Positions 1 to 7,456 are shown, counted from the stretch's first letter. The stretch: DNA of 16,818 bases from CBCXVS01 sp965178525 (GCA_965178525.1 CBCXVS010000165.1:1-16818); one strand, 5' to 3'. Made by a program: numbers and translations. The notes: generated by a model not told the origin, from the letters alone.

Positions 1-4
1 CGAT

Positions 5-22
5 AGGTCCGCACACGGACCT
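5..22 (-). terminator. Small hairpin downstream of the radical SAM gene
   Basis: The arms AGGTCCG and CGGACCT form a perfect 7-bp stem around a 4-base loop (CACA). It lies about 43 bases past the stop of the minus-strand radical SAM gene, where a terminator would be expected. Only four bases remain before the window edge, so a T-run on the minus strand cannot be checked. The call rests on the stem and the position only. Confidence 0.35.
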
Positions 23-64
23 GCATTTCCTTCAACTGGTTCAAACCACTTAAGTTAGGCGTCT

Positions 65-883
65 TCAGGTCGCGCGCCGAGGTCCCAGAAGGGACGCCAG
101 GCTATTCATGAGTTCCTGCGCATGTTCCCGGCAGTGGTCGAACCAGCCTGGATAGCCCACCTCTGTAAGCCACTGATCCATCCCCAGTCTGGCGGAGCGT
201 TTTCCACCCGATCCATCTCCGTCCAAGAACGTATCCACAATCACACGCCCACGTTCACCGACCGCCCGTGCCAGCTTCTCAGTAAAATCAGGGGAGGCGG
301 GCAGGATAGGCGCAACCGTGATCTGGGCCGCGATGCCGCGTGCCAGTGCGGCATGGACGAGTTGTAAGCGCCGTTCAGGCGCCGCTGAAGAACGGGTGAA
401 GCGCTGGTGCACGTTGGGGAGATCGGTTTCGATGCTGATGTTGAGCGTCGCAAAAGGGAGGCGGGCCAGGAGATCGAAATCACGTCGTACCAGGAGCGAG
501 CGGGTTTGCACAACCAGCCAAGCGATGGGGTGCGCCTGAAACACGTGGAGGCACTGCCGGCTCAAGCGAGAGCGCGCCTCTACGGGCTGATACGGGTCGG
601 TGGCCGATGCCATGAACACCCGATACTGCTGGGCACGTGCTTTGGACAGTTCGACCGCCAACACCTCGGCAATATTCGTCTTCTGAACCATCCAGTCTTC
701 CCACTTTCCCGGACCGAATTGGCCAACCGGGCTTTCCCGGACATAACAAAACGGACAGCCCGTGCGGCCAAAACCACAGCCTTTGTAAGGATTCAAGGTA
801 TGGCTAAAGCCTGAGGTTAAAAACCCGCTTTTTTGCCGTGTCAGGGCGTGCTTGACTTGGACTGCTGTGACCGTAGTCGTCAT
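65..883 (-). CDS. Radical SAM protein, spore photoproduct lyase (SPL)-like family
   Basis: The protein has 272 residues and is a member of the SPL/Rv2578c-like branch of radical SAM proteins. The iron-sulfur motif follows an NPYKGC segment, with cysteines at residues 36, 43 and 46. The spacing is Cx6CxxC rather than the Cx3CxxC of textbook radical SAM enzymes. An ATDPYQP segment near residue 94 and an SIETD segment near residue 150 are typical of this branch and probably contact SAM. The start at 883 is chosen over an upstream in-frame start because TGAGGA lies about 6 bases before it, and the extra 76 residues of the longer frame look non-coding. The nucleotidyltransferase gene lies 143 bases upstream on the same strand, so co-transcription is possible. 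The physiological substrate is unknown, and most family members are not true photoproduct lyases. Confidence 0.85.
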   Translation of the reverse strand: MTTTVTAVQVKHALTRQKSGFLTSGFSHTLNPYKGCGFGRTGCPFCYVRESPVGQFGPGKWEDWMVQKTNIAEVLAVELSKARAQQYRVFMASATDPYQPVEARSRLSRQCLHVFQAHPIAWLVVQTRSLLVRRDFDLLARLPFATLNISIETDLPNVHQRFTRSSAAPERRLQLVHAALARGIAAQITVAPILPASPDFTEKLARAVGERGRVIVDTFLDGDGSGGKRSARLGMDQWLTEVGYPGWFDHCREHAQELMNSLASLLGPRRAT

Positions 884-1000
884 CAGACTGTCCTCAGTTA
901 ATCTATGCCTCGATCGGTGGACACCGATGTGCCCAGGGAGACGCGGCTTCAAAACAGGCCGCTGCATGGAGCACAAGGGCGTCGGCGCGATGCGGGCCAA

Positions 1001-1024
1001 CGATCTGCAATCCGATCGGCAATC
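1001..1024. repeat. Tandem 12-bp repeat, two copies
   Basis: CGATCTGCAATC is followed directly by CGATCGGCAATC, so 11 of 12 bases match. The pair lies immediately beyond the stop codon of the nucleotidyltransferase gene, in the gap before the radical SAM gene. It may be a chance duplication. Confidence 0.4.
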
Positions 1025-1026
1025 TT

Positions 1027-1800
1027 CTACGTCTCCCTGCCGGTCATCACGTGCGCCATGAGCATTTGTTCTGCATGCGCCAAGCTCGCAGCCGTATCGA
1101 TGTCCATCCAAAACCGATCCCCAATGGCAACCGCCTGCATCGCATTCTTTGCAATCACGCCTCGAATACCGCCGGAGAGGGAGCCATCCCCTTCGTCCCG
1201 CGCCTGTTTGAGCGCCTGAAATATGGCGGGTCGGCAGTGGAAGAGGCCGGTATCGACCGCATCAAAAACCGGCAATTCCTTGCCGATGGCCGTTATGGCG
1301 TGGCCGTTGAGCTGGACCTTCGTCGCATCATCGAGATCGAAAATTTGGTCCATGCGATCGTCCACTGCCAAGAGACTGGCTTCCGATGTCTGTGCGGCCG
1401 TGAGGAGAGACGGCAAAATCGTGATGTCAAAGACGTGGTCGCACATGAGGAGCAAAAACGGTCCGTTCATGTACGGTTCGACCGCCAGGACCGACGTACC
1501 GTTGCCCTCCTCCCAATCCGGATTGGGCACGGCGTGCAAGCGCATGCGATAGCGGCGCGTCAGCTCTGCGATCTCGGCGGTCATATGCGCTTGGCCATAC
1601 CCGACAACGATGTAACAATCGGTCACCCCTGCCGTCTGGCAAGCCAGGGCAGTCCGTTCGAGCAAGGTGATGCCGTGCAGTGAGGTCAGCGGTTTCAGAC
1701 TCCCTTCGGTCTCACCCTGTAAACGCTCGCCACGACCGGCGGCCAATATCACGGCTGGCAGGATTGCCGGATCGGTTTCTCGCGTTCCGGTTTGTTCCAT
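1027..1800 (-). CDS. Inositol-1-phosphate cytidylyltransferase-like nucleotidyltransferase
   Basis: The protein has 257 residues and a GT-A/NTP-transferase fold. The nucleotide-binding signature LAAGRGERL is at residues 19-27, a KP pair at 36-37, EGNGTS near 98-103 and the metal-site MCDHVF at 119-124. The segment ATKVQLNGHAITAIGKEL followed by FDAVDTGLF (about 159-187) and the late WMDIDT (231-236) resemble the cytidylyltransferase domain that makes CDP-inositol in archaeal and thermophile di-myo-inositol-phosphate synthesis. The usual fused CDP-alcohol phosphotransferase domain is absent, and no such gene is seen in the window. No clear Shine-Dalgarno precedes the ATG, but a TATA-like stretch lies just upstream, so the message could be nearly leaderless. 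A generic sugar nucleotidyltransferase is the alternative. Confidence 0.75.
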   Translation of the reverse strand: MEQTGTRETDPAILPAVILAAGRGERLQGETEGSLKPLTSLHGITLLERTALACQTAGVTDCYIVVGYGQAHMTAEIAELTRRYRMRLHAVPNPDWEEGNGTSVLAVEPYMNGPFLLLMCDHVFDITILPSLLTAAQTSEASLLAVDDRMDQIFDLDDATKVQLNGHAITAIGKELPVFDAVDTGLFHCRPAIFQALKQARDEGDGSLSGGIRGVIAKNAMQAVAIGDRFWMDIDTAASLAHAEQMLMAHVMTGRET

Positions 1801-1923
1801 ACACGCTATACTCTACAAAGGGTTGAGCAGCCCGGCGCTGCGGAACAGCGGCAACATCTCAAGCGTTATTGTGAAGGTCAGATCAGGACGGTGCAAGCAA
1901 AAAGGGAGAGCCCTGAGGAGAGC

Positions 1924-1953
1924 TTGCAGGCTTCCACGAAGCTACGTTACAAT
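1924..1953 (+). promoter_or_regulatory. Candidate sigma-70 promoter for the YceI-YqaA pair
   Basis: A TTGCAG hexamer at 1924-1929 and TACAAT at 1948-1953 are separated by 18 bases in the divergent region 1801-2052. The -10 matches the consensus in 5 of 6 positions and the -35 is weak. Transcription would start near 1960, leaving a leader of about 90 bases. Confidence 0.35.
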
Positions 1954-2052
1954 GCACCGGCATTCCTCACGTATTGCTGTAGGAGGGGGGAGACGATGTG
2001 GTTATGAGGCAGGGAACGTAGTAGGTTATGGTGTCCGGATGAGGAGAGGAGC

Positions 2053-2697
2053 ATGCATCACATGAGGCGTTTTGTCTGTCTGTTAGCGGTTCTGGTCATG
2101 TTCTGCAGCGCGAGCGCGGCCCTGGGCGTTGATACCTACATTGTCGATACCGTGCATACGGAAGTGGGCTTCACCGTGCGCCACCTGGTCATCAATAAGG
2201 TGCGGGGAAAATTCACCAAGTTTTCGGGGACGATCGCCTACGATGAGGACGATATCACTAAGTCGGCGATGCAGGGCACCATCCAGGTCGCCAGTATCGA
2301 TACCGATCACCCGAAGCGTGATAAGCATCTGCGGAGTGCTGATTTTTTCGATGCCGCCTCCTACCCGGAGATTCGATTTGTTAGCACAGGTATTGAGAAA
2401 CAAGGCGATGAACATGTCCTCATCGGCGACTTAACGATGCGGGGAACAACCAAACGGCTCCGTATTCCGTTCGTGATTACCGGCAAAATCATGGATCCGA
2501 TTGGCCAACAGCGTATTGGCTCCGAAGCCGTGATGCGTCTCAATCGCCAGGATTTCGGTATTTCCTACAGCCGGGCGATGGACAATGGGGGATTGGTCGT
2601 TGGCAATACCGTGCATATCGAGCTCGTGGGTGAGGCATGTAAACCCAAGGAGCCGGACAACCCGCAACTTAAACAGAGTGGATTGTTTTGCCAATAA
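2053..2697 (+). CDS. YceI-family periplasmic lipid-binding protein
   Basis: The protein has 214 residues. A basic start (MHHMRRF) and a hydrophobic stretch to about residue 25, ending in small residues, form a Sec signal peptide. The mature part begins TYIVDTVHTEVGFTVRHL, the classic first strand of the YceI lipocalin-like barrel. FSGTIAYDEDD, a KRDKHLRSADFFDA segment (about 95-108) and the DLTMRGTTK turn follow, all family hallmarks. YceI proteins bind long isoprenoid or other amphipathic ligands in the periplasm; the ligand here is not known. The start at 2053 is set by GAGGAG six bases upstream; the ATG three codons later is worse placed. The YqaA-like gene follows after 24 bases, suggesting an operon. 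Confidence 0.92.
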   Translation: MHHMRRFVCLLAVLVMFCSASAALGVDTYIVDTVHTEVGFTVRHLVINKVRGKFTKFSGTIAYDEDDITKSAMQGTIQVASIDTDHPKRDKHLRSADFFDAASYPEIRFVSTGIEKQGDEHVLIGDLTMRGTTKRLRIPFVITGKIMDPIGQQRIGSEAVMRLNRQDFGISYSRAMDNGGLVVGNTVHIELVGEACKPKEPDNPQLKQSGLFCQ

Positions 2698-2721
2698 GTA
2701 CCGAAACAAAATTGAATTTAT

Positions 2722-3156
2722 ATGGATGTCACCACCTGGGTCACGGCGTACGGCCTCCTTGGGTTAGCATGGGTCGCCTTCCTGGCCGCGACGTTTCTTC
2801 CTATGTCATCCGAGGTCGCGGTCGTGGCCGCCTTGCAAGCTGGTCTGCCGCCGGTTGACGTGCTGCTCTATGCCTCGCTTGGCAATAGTGCTGGGGCCAT
2901 GACGAATTATGCGATCGGCTGGCGCCTGGCGCCGCCGGCCCTCACGCCTTTACAGCGGCGGCGGTGGGGTCGGCAGGCGGTGGTCTGGGCCAAACGGCAT
3001 GGCGGCTGGAGCCTGGCTGCGTCCTGGATGCCGCTGGTGGGCGACCCGCTCATGCTCGTTGGTGGGGTGCTGCGTTTCCATGCCGGCTATACGATTCTGC
3101 TTGGGCTCGGCACGCGCGTGCTTCGCTATGCCCTTATCATCGGGCTGTTCGAATAG
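2722..3156 (+). CDS. YqaA-like small inner-membrane protein (VTT/DedA-related)
   Basis: The protein has 144 residues, close to the length of E. coli YqaA. Family features are visible in order: ATFLPMSSEVAVVAAL (23-38), the GNSAGAMTNYAIG turn (54-66), AKRHGG (90-95) and SWMPLVGDPLMLVGG (101-115), with a final hydrophobic helix to residue 143. The conserved polar residues inside hydrophobic segments (SSE, GN, GD) are typical of the VTT/DedA group of membrane proteins, some of which move lipids across membranes. No Shine-Dalgarno is visible before the ATG, so translation may be coupled to the YceI gene 24 bases upstream. The stop lies 6 bases from the stop of the convergent crotonase gene. The specific function is unknown. 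Confidence 0.85.
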   Translation: MDVTTWVTAYGLLGLAWVAFLAATFLPMSSEVAVVAALQAGLPPVDVLLYASLGNSAGAMTNYAIGWRLAPPALTPLQRRRWGRQAVVWAKRHGGWSLAASWMPLVGDPLMLVGGVLRFHAGYTILLGLGTRVLRYALIIGLFE

Positions 3157-3162
3157 CCCAGC

Positions 3163-3903
3163 TCAGGTCTCCGATCGATGGATGAATATCTCTGGCAAGA
3201 CGGTATTCATCTCACGTGCCGCAACCGCCGCAAGGGTGTTGACTGTGAGCTTGGAGCCGGTGACCGCCTGGGATGATTTGGTGAGAAGACGCGCCGCCAA
3301 CTCGTGGGACGCTGGCAGGAGTTCGTTGGGCGGGACCATGCGGTTGAGCACTCCCCACGCCATCAAATCCTCCGAGGTATAGCGGTTACACGTGATGATA
3401 ATTTCCTTCGCACGTGCGGCGCCTACCATGCTAAAGAGCCGGGCCGATGAGCCCAGGCTCAACGGTACGCCGAGATCCACTTCCGGAAACCAAAACTGCG
3501 CGCCGGGTACGGCTAGGCGGAAATCACACGCTAAGGCCAGCCCCCAGCCGCCCCCGATGGCGTAGCCGTTAATGGCCGCGATGGATACCTGCTCCAGGTT
3601 TTCGAGCATGGTGAAAGTGCGTGCGATCAAGCGGATACGATGATTGCGTGCTTCGGCAAAAAGACGCTGCTTGTCCGCTTCATCCGTCACGCCTTTGAGG
3701 ATCGACAAATCCGCGCCGGCAGAAAAGCTATTGCCCGTGCCGGTGAGGATGACGACCCGCGAGCTGGCATCATCGCGCAGATCGTGTAAGATTGCTTCAA
3801 ATTCCTTCAACATATCGACATTGATGGGATTGCGTTTTTCCGGGCGATTGAGTGTAATGGTGGCAATCTGCTCTGCCTTCTCCACCAGAAAGTGGGTATA
3901 CAT
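3163..3903 (-). CDS. Enoyl-CoA hydratase/isomerase family protein
   Basis: This is a 246-residue crotonase-fold protein. The oxyanion-hole segments SFSAGADL (59-66, AGAD at 62-65) and GYAIGGGWGLALACDF (113-128) are intact. One of the two catalytic glutamates of true hydratases is present in FPEVDLG (E141), but the other, normally in GGGCE, is replaced by glycine (G121 in GGGWG). The protein may therefore be an isomerase or another crotonase chemistry rather than a classical hydratase. It ends shortly after a degenerate LPEIF segment and lacks the last roughly 20 residues usual for the family. The start at 3903 is chosen because AAGGAG lies 9 bases upstream; a longer in-frame start at 3936 would add 11 unlikely residues. 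The AMACR-like gene is 181 bases upstream on the same strand, so a shared acyl-CoA pathway is likely. Confidence 0.9.
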   Translation of the reverse strand: MYTHFLVEKAEQIATITLNRPEKRNPINVDMLKEFEAILHDLRDDASSRVVILTGTGNSFSAGADLSILKGVTDEADKQRLFAEARNHRIRLIARTFTMLENLEQVSIAAINGYAIGGGWGLALACDFRLAVPGAQFWFPEVDLGVPLSLGSSARLFSMVGAARAKEIIITCNRYTSEDLMAWGVLNRMVPPNELLPASHELAARLLTKSSQAVTGSKLTVNTLAAVAAREMNTVLPEIFIHRSET

Positions 3904-4084
3904 CGTGCGGCTCTCCTTGACTGAGTCGGCGGGCACGCCGACATGCTACAAGAACAGGCAATGTGGGAAACGCTGCTGTACACAGGGCATTTACGGGACT
4001 TTTTCAGACGTTCTCCCCGGCTTTTCCCCAAGAATTGTGTAAAAGTTGCGCCGGTGATACAGCCGCTGTGTGCCGCGATTCCCC

Positions 4085-5299
4085 TTAGGCAACGGCGCCT
4101 TCCTGGCGCAGCTGTAGCCGCTGCGCTTCCGTATATCCGAGCGCTTGTAGCACCTCGTCGGTATGCTCACCGACAGACGGCCCGACGCGCCGAATACGAC
4201 CGGGTGTCTCGGACAGCTTAATCGCCACGCCGGTTTGGCGCGCCCGTCCGTAGCGCGCATCCTCAACGTCAACGACCATCTGGCGTGCTTTGATTTGCGG
4301 GTCTTGGAACGTCTCCTCGACGCTATACACCGGACCCACGCAGACATTTTTATCTTTGAAAAACTCAAACCACTCGTCGCGGGTTTTCTGGCGCAAGACA
4401 TCTTGCACCGCTTGCTTCGCTTGCTCTGCCTCCGGACTCGCCACACTGGCAAAGTGTTTGGGCTCGAGGGCATAGCGGCCGAGGTCTTCCCGGCCAATAG
4501 CTCGGCAAAAATTCTCCCATAGCCAGGGTTCGGTACAGCCGACTGAGAGGCGTTTGTGGTCCGCGGTTTCGTAGGTCGTATAATAGGGATACGACCCGCC
4601 TAAGGCCCCTTCACCGCGTCCGCAGGTACTGCCGTCGAAGAAGTAATCCCGCAGCACCGGGGTCGCCGTGAGCAGGGAGACGGTCGTGTCGAGGTAAGAT
4701 ACGTCCACGAATTGGCCGCGGCCCGTGTGTTGGCGAGCGAACAGCGCCAACAAAATGCCGACGACCCCGTGCATGGAGGCCCCGGCATAATCGGCGACAA
4801 TATTGAGGGGAATCGCCGGTGGCTGCTGCGGCTGCCCGATCAAATTCAAAACGCCGCCAATGGCGAGATAATTGATGTCGTGCGCCGGCGCGTGCCGATA
4901 GGGGCCATCCTGGCCAAACCCACTCAGCGAGCAGTAGATCAAGCGCGAATTCAACTGGCTCAGCGTGTCGTAATCGCCTTCCAGGCGGGCCATGACGCCC
5001 GGGCGGAAGCCTTCCACCAGGACATCGGCCTCTGCAGCCAACTGCTGCAGGACGTTCTGCGCGTCGGGATGTTTTAAATTCAACGCTATACTGCGCTTGT
5101 TCCGATTCACGAAGCTAAAGGTGGCGCGCCGAGCCTCCCGCTCTGCCTCAGCGGAGCCCGGCGCGGGTGCTTCAGCTGTTGGAGGTGTCTCGATTTTCAG
5201 CACGTCCGCGCCCATATCGGCCAACATCATCGTACAGAACGCGCCCGGCGCGACGCGAACAAGCTCAAGAATTTTGATCCCTTCGAGAGGGCTTACCAT
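4085..5299 (-). CDS. CaiB/BaiF family protein resembling alpha-methylacyl-CoA racemase
   Basis: The protein has 404 residues, the normal size for family III CoA transferases. The N-terminal LEGIKILELVRVAPGAFCTMMLADMGADV and NRNKRSIALNLKHPDA segments are standard. The HDINYLA segment (H140) and the VADYAG segment (D170) match the His/Asp catalytic pair of alpha-methylacyl-CoA racemases, and TEPWLW carries a matching glutamate. FVDVSYLD (D199) covers the position of the catalytic aspartate of CoA transferases, so transferase activity cannot be excluded. Closeness to mammalian and mycobacterial racemases is judged from remembered motifs. The start at 5299 has GGGAGG six bases upstream; the longer frame to 5329 has nothing comparable. 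The downstream crotonase gene suggests branched acyl-CoA metabolism. Confidence 0.88.
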   Translation of the reverse strand: MVSPLEGIKILELVRVAPGAFCTMMLADMGADVLKIETPPTAEAPAPGSAEAEREARRATFSFVNRNKRSIALNLKHPDAQNVLQQLAAEADVLVEGFRPGVMARLEGDYDTLSQLNSRLIYCSLSGFGQDGPYRHAPAHDINYLAIGGVLNLIGQPQQPPAIPLNIVADYAGASMHGVVGILLALFARQHTGRGQFVDVSYLDTTVSLLTATPVLRDYFFDGSTCGRGEGALGGSYPYYTTYETADHKRLSVGCTEPWLWENFCRAIGREDLGRYALEPKHFASVASPEAEQAKQAVQDVLRQKTRDEWFEFFKDKNVCVGPVYSVEETFQDPQIKARQMVVDVEDARYGRARQTGVAIKLSETPGRIRRVGPSVGEHTDEVLQALGYTEAQRLQLRQEGAVA

Positions 5300-5365
5300 G
5301 GTCTGCCTCCCTTGACATCGTCTTTTCATGCGTGCTTACGGCCGTCCATCGCTCCTGTGGCCCCG

Positions 5366-5394
5366 AGTGTATCATTGCGCCCGACAAGGAGCAA
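5366..5394 (-). promoter_or_regulatory. Candidate promoter for the AMACR-like gene
   Basis: On the minus strand TTGCTC (5389-5394) and TACACT (5366-5371) are 17 bases apart, and a TG dinucleotide one base before the -10 makes it an extended type. It lies about 65 bases upstream of the start at 5299. The -35 is only a partial match. Confidence 0.4.
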
Positions 5395-5453
5395 TGGCGG
5401 CCCACTAACGGCGTGTACCGACGGCGTCCTCGCCGCTTTGTATGGCACAAAGG

Positions 5454-5481
5454 TTGACAAAAGCGGACTCAGGGTATACAT
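5454..5481 (+). promoter_or_regulatory. Candidate promoter with perfect -35 upstream of the sigma factor
   Basis: TTGACA at 5454-5459 is a perfect -35 box. TATACA at 5475-5480 follows after 15 bases, or ATACAT after 16, so the spacer is slightly short. Two tandem TATACT boxes follow at 5507-5512 and 5515-5520 without clear -35 partners. Transcription from here would give the sigma gene a leader of about 360 bases. Confidence 0.5.
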
Positions 5482-5744
5482 TTTCAATGACGTTTTGCTC
5501 TATGATTATACTCCTATACTTATATGTGGTGGTGTCCTAGCAGAGGAGAAGCTTAGTACCCAATATCCGGGCTACAGAGTACGGGTCCGTCGTACCTGTC
5601 GCGGCGGTTATCCTCATGACATTCTCCAACCAGGCAGCCGGGGGGCGCACACCTTCTATACTGCATTCCTGAGCATAGGCTGACCATCCATAGCGGTAGG
5701 CGTTCAACAGCATACGGATATGACCTCAAACATATGTCAGCAAC

Positions 5745-5767
5745 CAGATGTGGCGCCATCTGTTTTT
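5745..5767 (+). terminator. Hairpin with T-run in the sigma-factor leader (terminator or attenuator)
   Basis: CAGATG (5745-5750) and CATCTG (5757-5762) form a 6-bp stem around a 6-base GC-rich loop and are followed directly by TTTTT. This is the layout of an intrinsic terminator, but the stem is short. It sits about 80 bases before the sigma-factor start, so it could end a small leader transcript or attenuate read-through. Confidence 0.4.
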
Positions 5768-5806
5768 CAAGGGGGCACTTCAGTAAAGGAGAGCTAGGCC
5801 AACATC

Positions 5807-5816
5807 AAAACGTTTT
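5807..5816. promoter_or_regulatory. Palindrome AAAACGTTTT before the sigma-factor start
   Basis: A perfect 10-bp palindrome lies 30 bases upstream of the sigma-factor ATG. It is flanked by ACATC on the left and GATGT two bases to the right, making a longer imperfect inverted repeat. It could be an operator or an RNA hairpin around the ribosome site. Nothing links it to a known regulator. Confidence 0.3.
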
Positions 5817-5846
5817 GTGATGTTTCGGTGAGCAACGGAGCACCTG

Positions 5847-7373
5847 ATGAAGGAAAAGACGAGACACTCGCATGTAAAAGCCGTCCCGGAAGCCCAAGAG
5901 CCCAGCTTCCCACAAGCTCTGCCAATCGATGATCTCGATGTGGCCGATGGCGCAGAAGACGTCGAGGACGCAGAGGATCTCTTTGCGCTGTTCGAGCACA
6001 AAGAGTTACACGCCGATACCACCCTTACGGACGAGAAGTATACACTCGAAGAGACGGAGGAAGAGACGGAGGAGGTGCCTGCTCCTGGCACCTCCACGGA
6101 GCCGGAGCCCAGCTACGAAGAGAAAACGGATGAGCCGGTTCTGGTCTACTTTCAAGAGATTCGCTCGGTGCCCCTTTTAGATCGTGATGGTGAGGTCGAG
6201 ATCGCCAAACGTATCGAGCGGGCGGAGATAGACCGCCTCGTATACGCTCTATGTAGTCCGATACTCCTGCGTACGCTTGGAGAACTCGGTACCCGCCTGC
6301 AGACGGGGGAGCTGACCTTAGAGGAAGTGGTGGAGATTTCGGAGAAAGACGACCTCGAACCCGCGGCGCATCTCCAGGCGCTGTTTACCACGGTGACTGA
6401 GTTTACCCGGCGAGTTGGGTCGCCTGAGGCCGTGCCCCATGTCGGGGCGGTCACCACGACCGCGGTGGAAGCCTTTATTGAGCGTCTCAAAGGGCTCAAG
6501 TTCAAGCTGTCCTTGTTGCAAGATGGATTGGAAGATGCCCGCATGCGGTATCACAACGGCCTCTTGCACACCACGGATCCGCTGGATGCAGTCGAGGAAT
6601 ACGAAGCGCTGCGTTGTCTGGTCGAGACCTTGGAGCCGGTTGAGGAGCAGCTCAAGCAGGCGAAAAAAGAGATGGTTGAGGCCAATCTGCGCTTGGTTGT
6701 CAGTATCGCGAAAAAGTACATCAATCGCGGTCTGTCGTTCCTCGATCTCATTCAGGAAGGCAACATCGGCCTCATGCGGGCGGTTGACAAATTTGACTAC
6801 CATCGTGGTTTCAAGTTCAGCACCTATGCCAGTTGGTGGATTCGGCAAGCCATTACGCGTGCCATTGCCGAACAGGGTAAGACCATTCGCATCCCGGTGC
6901 ACATGATCGAGATTCTCAACAAAGTGGTCCGCTCGTCCCAAGCGTTGATGGTCGAATTGGGACGGAAGCCATTGCCGGAGGAGATCGCGAAGGATACCGG
7001 GCTGCAGGTGGAAAAGGTCAAAAACACCTTGAAAGTCGCCAAGCGTACGGTATCGCTGGAAAACCATATTGGGGAAGGGGACACCGAACTCGGGGCGTTG
7101 ATCGAGGACAAGAAATCCACCTCGCCTCTCGAGGCCGTGATCAATCGTGATCTGCGGGATAAGATTCACAAGATGCTCAACACTTTGAGTCCGAAAGAGG
7201 AACGCATCTTGCGTATGCGTTTCGGACTGGGGGATGAAACCCCCCATACCCTGGAAGAGGTGGGGCAAATCTTTGGGGTGTCGCGCGAACGTATTCGCCA
7301 GATCGAAGCCCAGGCATTGCGCAAGCTGAAGCATCCCAGCCGCAGTAACAACCTTCGGAGCTTCGTGGATTAA
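5847..7373 (+). CDS. rpoD: RNA polymerase sigma-70 factor, primary (RpoD/SigA) type
   Basis: This 508-residue group 1/2 sigma factor directs RNA polymerase to promoters. The first 95 residues are acidic and low in complexity, with runs such as EETEEETEE, and no clear region 1.1 is recognised. Region 1.2 begins at DEPVLVYFQEI (96-106). A non-conserved segment (about 130-270) comes before region 2, which contains NLRLVVSIAKKY (280-291), DLIQEGNIGLMRAVDKF (300-316) and STYASWWIRQAITRAIAEQ (325-343). Residues Q334 and T337 are the usual -10 contacts. Region 3 starts at IRIPVHMIE, and region 4.2 has the helix-turn-helix TLEEVGQIFGVSRERIRQIEAQALRKL (468-494). CGGAG lies 6 bases before the ATG. No dnaG neighbour is seen, so this could be a second RpoD paralogue rather than the housekeeping gene. 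Confidence 0.93.
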   Translation: MKEKTRHSHVKAVPEAQEPSFPQALPIDDLDVADGAEDVEDAEDLFALFEHKELHADTTLTDEKYTLEETEEETEEVPAPGTSTEPEPSYEEKTDEPVLVYFQEIRSVPLLDRDGEVEIAKRIERAEIDRLVYALCSPILLRTLGELGTRLQTGELTLEEVVEISEKDDLEPAAHLQALFTTVTEFTRRVGSPEAVPHVGAVTTTAVEAFIERLKGLKFKLSLLQDGLEDARMRYHNGLLHTTDPLDAVEEYEALRCLVETLEPVEEQLKQAKKEMVEANLRLVVSIAKKYINRGLSFLDLIQEGNIGLMRAVDKFDYHRGFKFSTYASWWIRQAITRAIAEQGKTIRIPVHMIEILNKVVRSSQALMVELGRKPLPEEIAKDTGLQVEKVKNTLKVAKRTVSLENHIGEGDTELGALIEDKKSTSPLEAVINRDLRDKIHKMLNTLSPKEERILRMRFGLGDETPHTLEEVGQIFGVSRERIRQIEAQALRKLKHPSRSNNLRSFVD

Positions 7374-7399
7374 TCTCTTCCCACAGGCCACTCCGGATA

Positions 7400-7442
7400 A
7401 CAACGCCCACGCCTGGGTTGGTTTGCAAGGCGTGGGCGTTGT
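7400..7442. terminator. Strong stem-loop between convergent genes
   Basis: A 15-bp perfect stem (7400-7414 with 7428-7442) encloses a 13-base loop. It lies between the sigma-factor stop at 7373 and the convergent Mrp stop at 7457. No T-run follows on either strand, so termination may be Rho-assisted, or the hairpin may mainly protect the 3' ends. It can serve both directions. Confidence 0.65.
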
Positions 7443-7456
7443 CGTTGGCGCCGTAC

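Noticed and set aside
883..1111. Upstream extension of the SPL-like gene to 1111
   Set aside because: The added 76 residues are rich in Arg and Cys and overlap the end of the nucleotidyltransferase gene. A good ribosome site supports the start at 883.
5487..5540. Short hydrophobic peptide frame (MTFCSMIILLYL...) after the sigma-factor promoter
   Set aside because: It has no ribosome site, starts at about the predicted transcription start and is only 17 codons long.
6318..7403. Long minus-strand open frame of 361 codons opposite the sigma factor
   Set aside because: It is antisense to strongly conserved sigma-70 regions 2-4, its protein shows no family features, and the codon structure follows the plus-strand gene.
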